Shown one piece after another: positions 63,887 to 64,000 of a stretch of 64,000 nucleotides of DNA. How positions within the stretch are numbered: the first letter of the stretch is position 1; each line of letters starts with the position of its first letter. A program made the position numbers and the translations under genes. A model generated the notes under the pieces. It was not told where the DNA came from. It was given only the letters and a program-made list of their open reading frames with translations, and made no database searches. The DNA is from Chrysomallon squamiferum (taxonomy: Eukaryota > Mollusca > Gastropoda > Neomphalida > Peltospiridae). Location: positions 2,437,167 to 2,501,166 of the forward strand of contig CM022665.1 of the NCBI GenBank assembly GCA_012295275.1, read 5' to 3'.

Positions 63887-64000
63887 CTGTAAAATATGAA
63901 ATTACAGCATGAGAGAAAAAAATGCAAAAAATGTGTACACCTGTATTTGACACATTAATTTACCACATTTATAAAAAAATATTAAAAAAGTAAATAAAAA

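Overview
The window is nuclear DNA of an animal. It is strongly AT-rich, and every gene is split into many short exons with GT/AG introns of roughly 0.2-3 kb. Microsatellites such as TATG, CA/TG, TA and AAT runs are frequent, and transposon remnants sit in introns and gene gaps. The proteins resemble vertebrate orthologues along much of their length, although the introns do not look vertebrate. An invertebrate bilaterian, perhaps a mollusc, fits best; that taxon call is a weak inference. No tRNA, rRNA, CRISPR, bacterial or viral gene was seen.

Layout, left to right: (1) an unidentified Gln/Pro-rich gene (minus, leaves the left edge) head to head with MRPL11 (plus, mitochondrial ribosomal protein uL11m); (2) RRP36 (minus, rRNA processing) head to head with a 114-residue coiled-coil protein of unknown function (plus); (3) SCYL1 (minus, COPI-associated pseudokinase, 19 exons, complete) head to head with BPNT1 (plus, 3'(2'),5'-bisphosphate nucleotidase, 7 exons, complete); (4) a small RING plus TRAF-type zinc-finger protein (minus) head to head with a NOX2-like NADPH oxidase (plus, 16 exons, one apparent frameshift); (5) GTF2A1 (plus, TFIIA alpha/beta precursor, 9 exons) converging on the 3' part of an unidentified gene (minus, leaves the right edge).

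The genes are mostly housekeeping (mitochondrial translation, ribosome biogenesis, Golgi traffic, sulfur-nucleotide metabolism, general transcription) and share no pathway. What they share is organisation: four consecutive divergent pairs, three with start codons about 0.3-0.7 kb apart, so bidirectional promoters are likely.

The most unusual region is 34411-36499. There the promoter and first coding exon of the RING gene are present as three tandem copies. All three copies keep an intact 53-nt coding exon with the same start, phase and splice donor. The third copy also carries a 71-bp block that recurs, inverted and 70/71 identical, in intron 1 of the neighbouring NOX gene. Other points are a one-base frame loss in NOX exon 14, an inverted-repeat element with doubled terminal motifs at 12088-12737, a terminal-inverted-repeat element at 29833-30159 and a decayed LINE fragment near 62300. 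All gene models were read by eye; exon ends rest on splice sites, phase and protein similarity recalled from memory.
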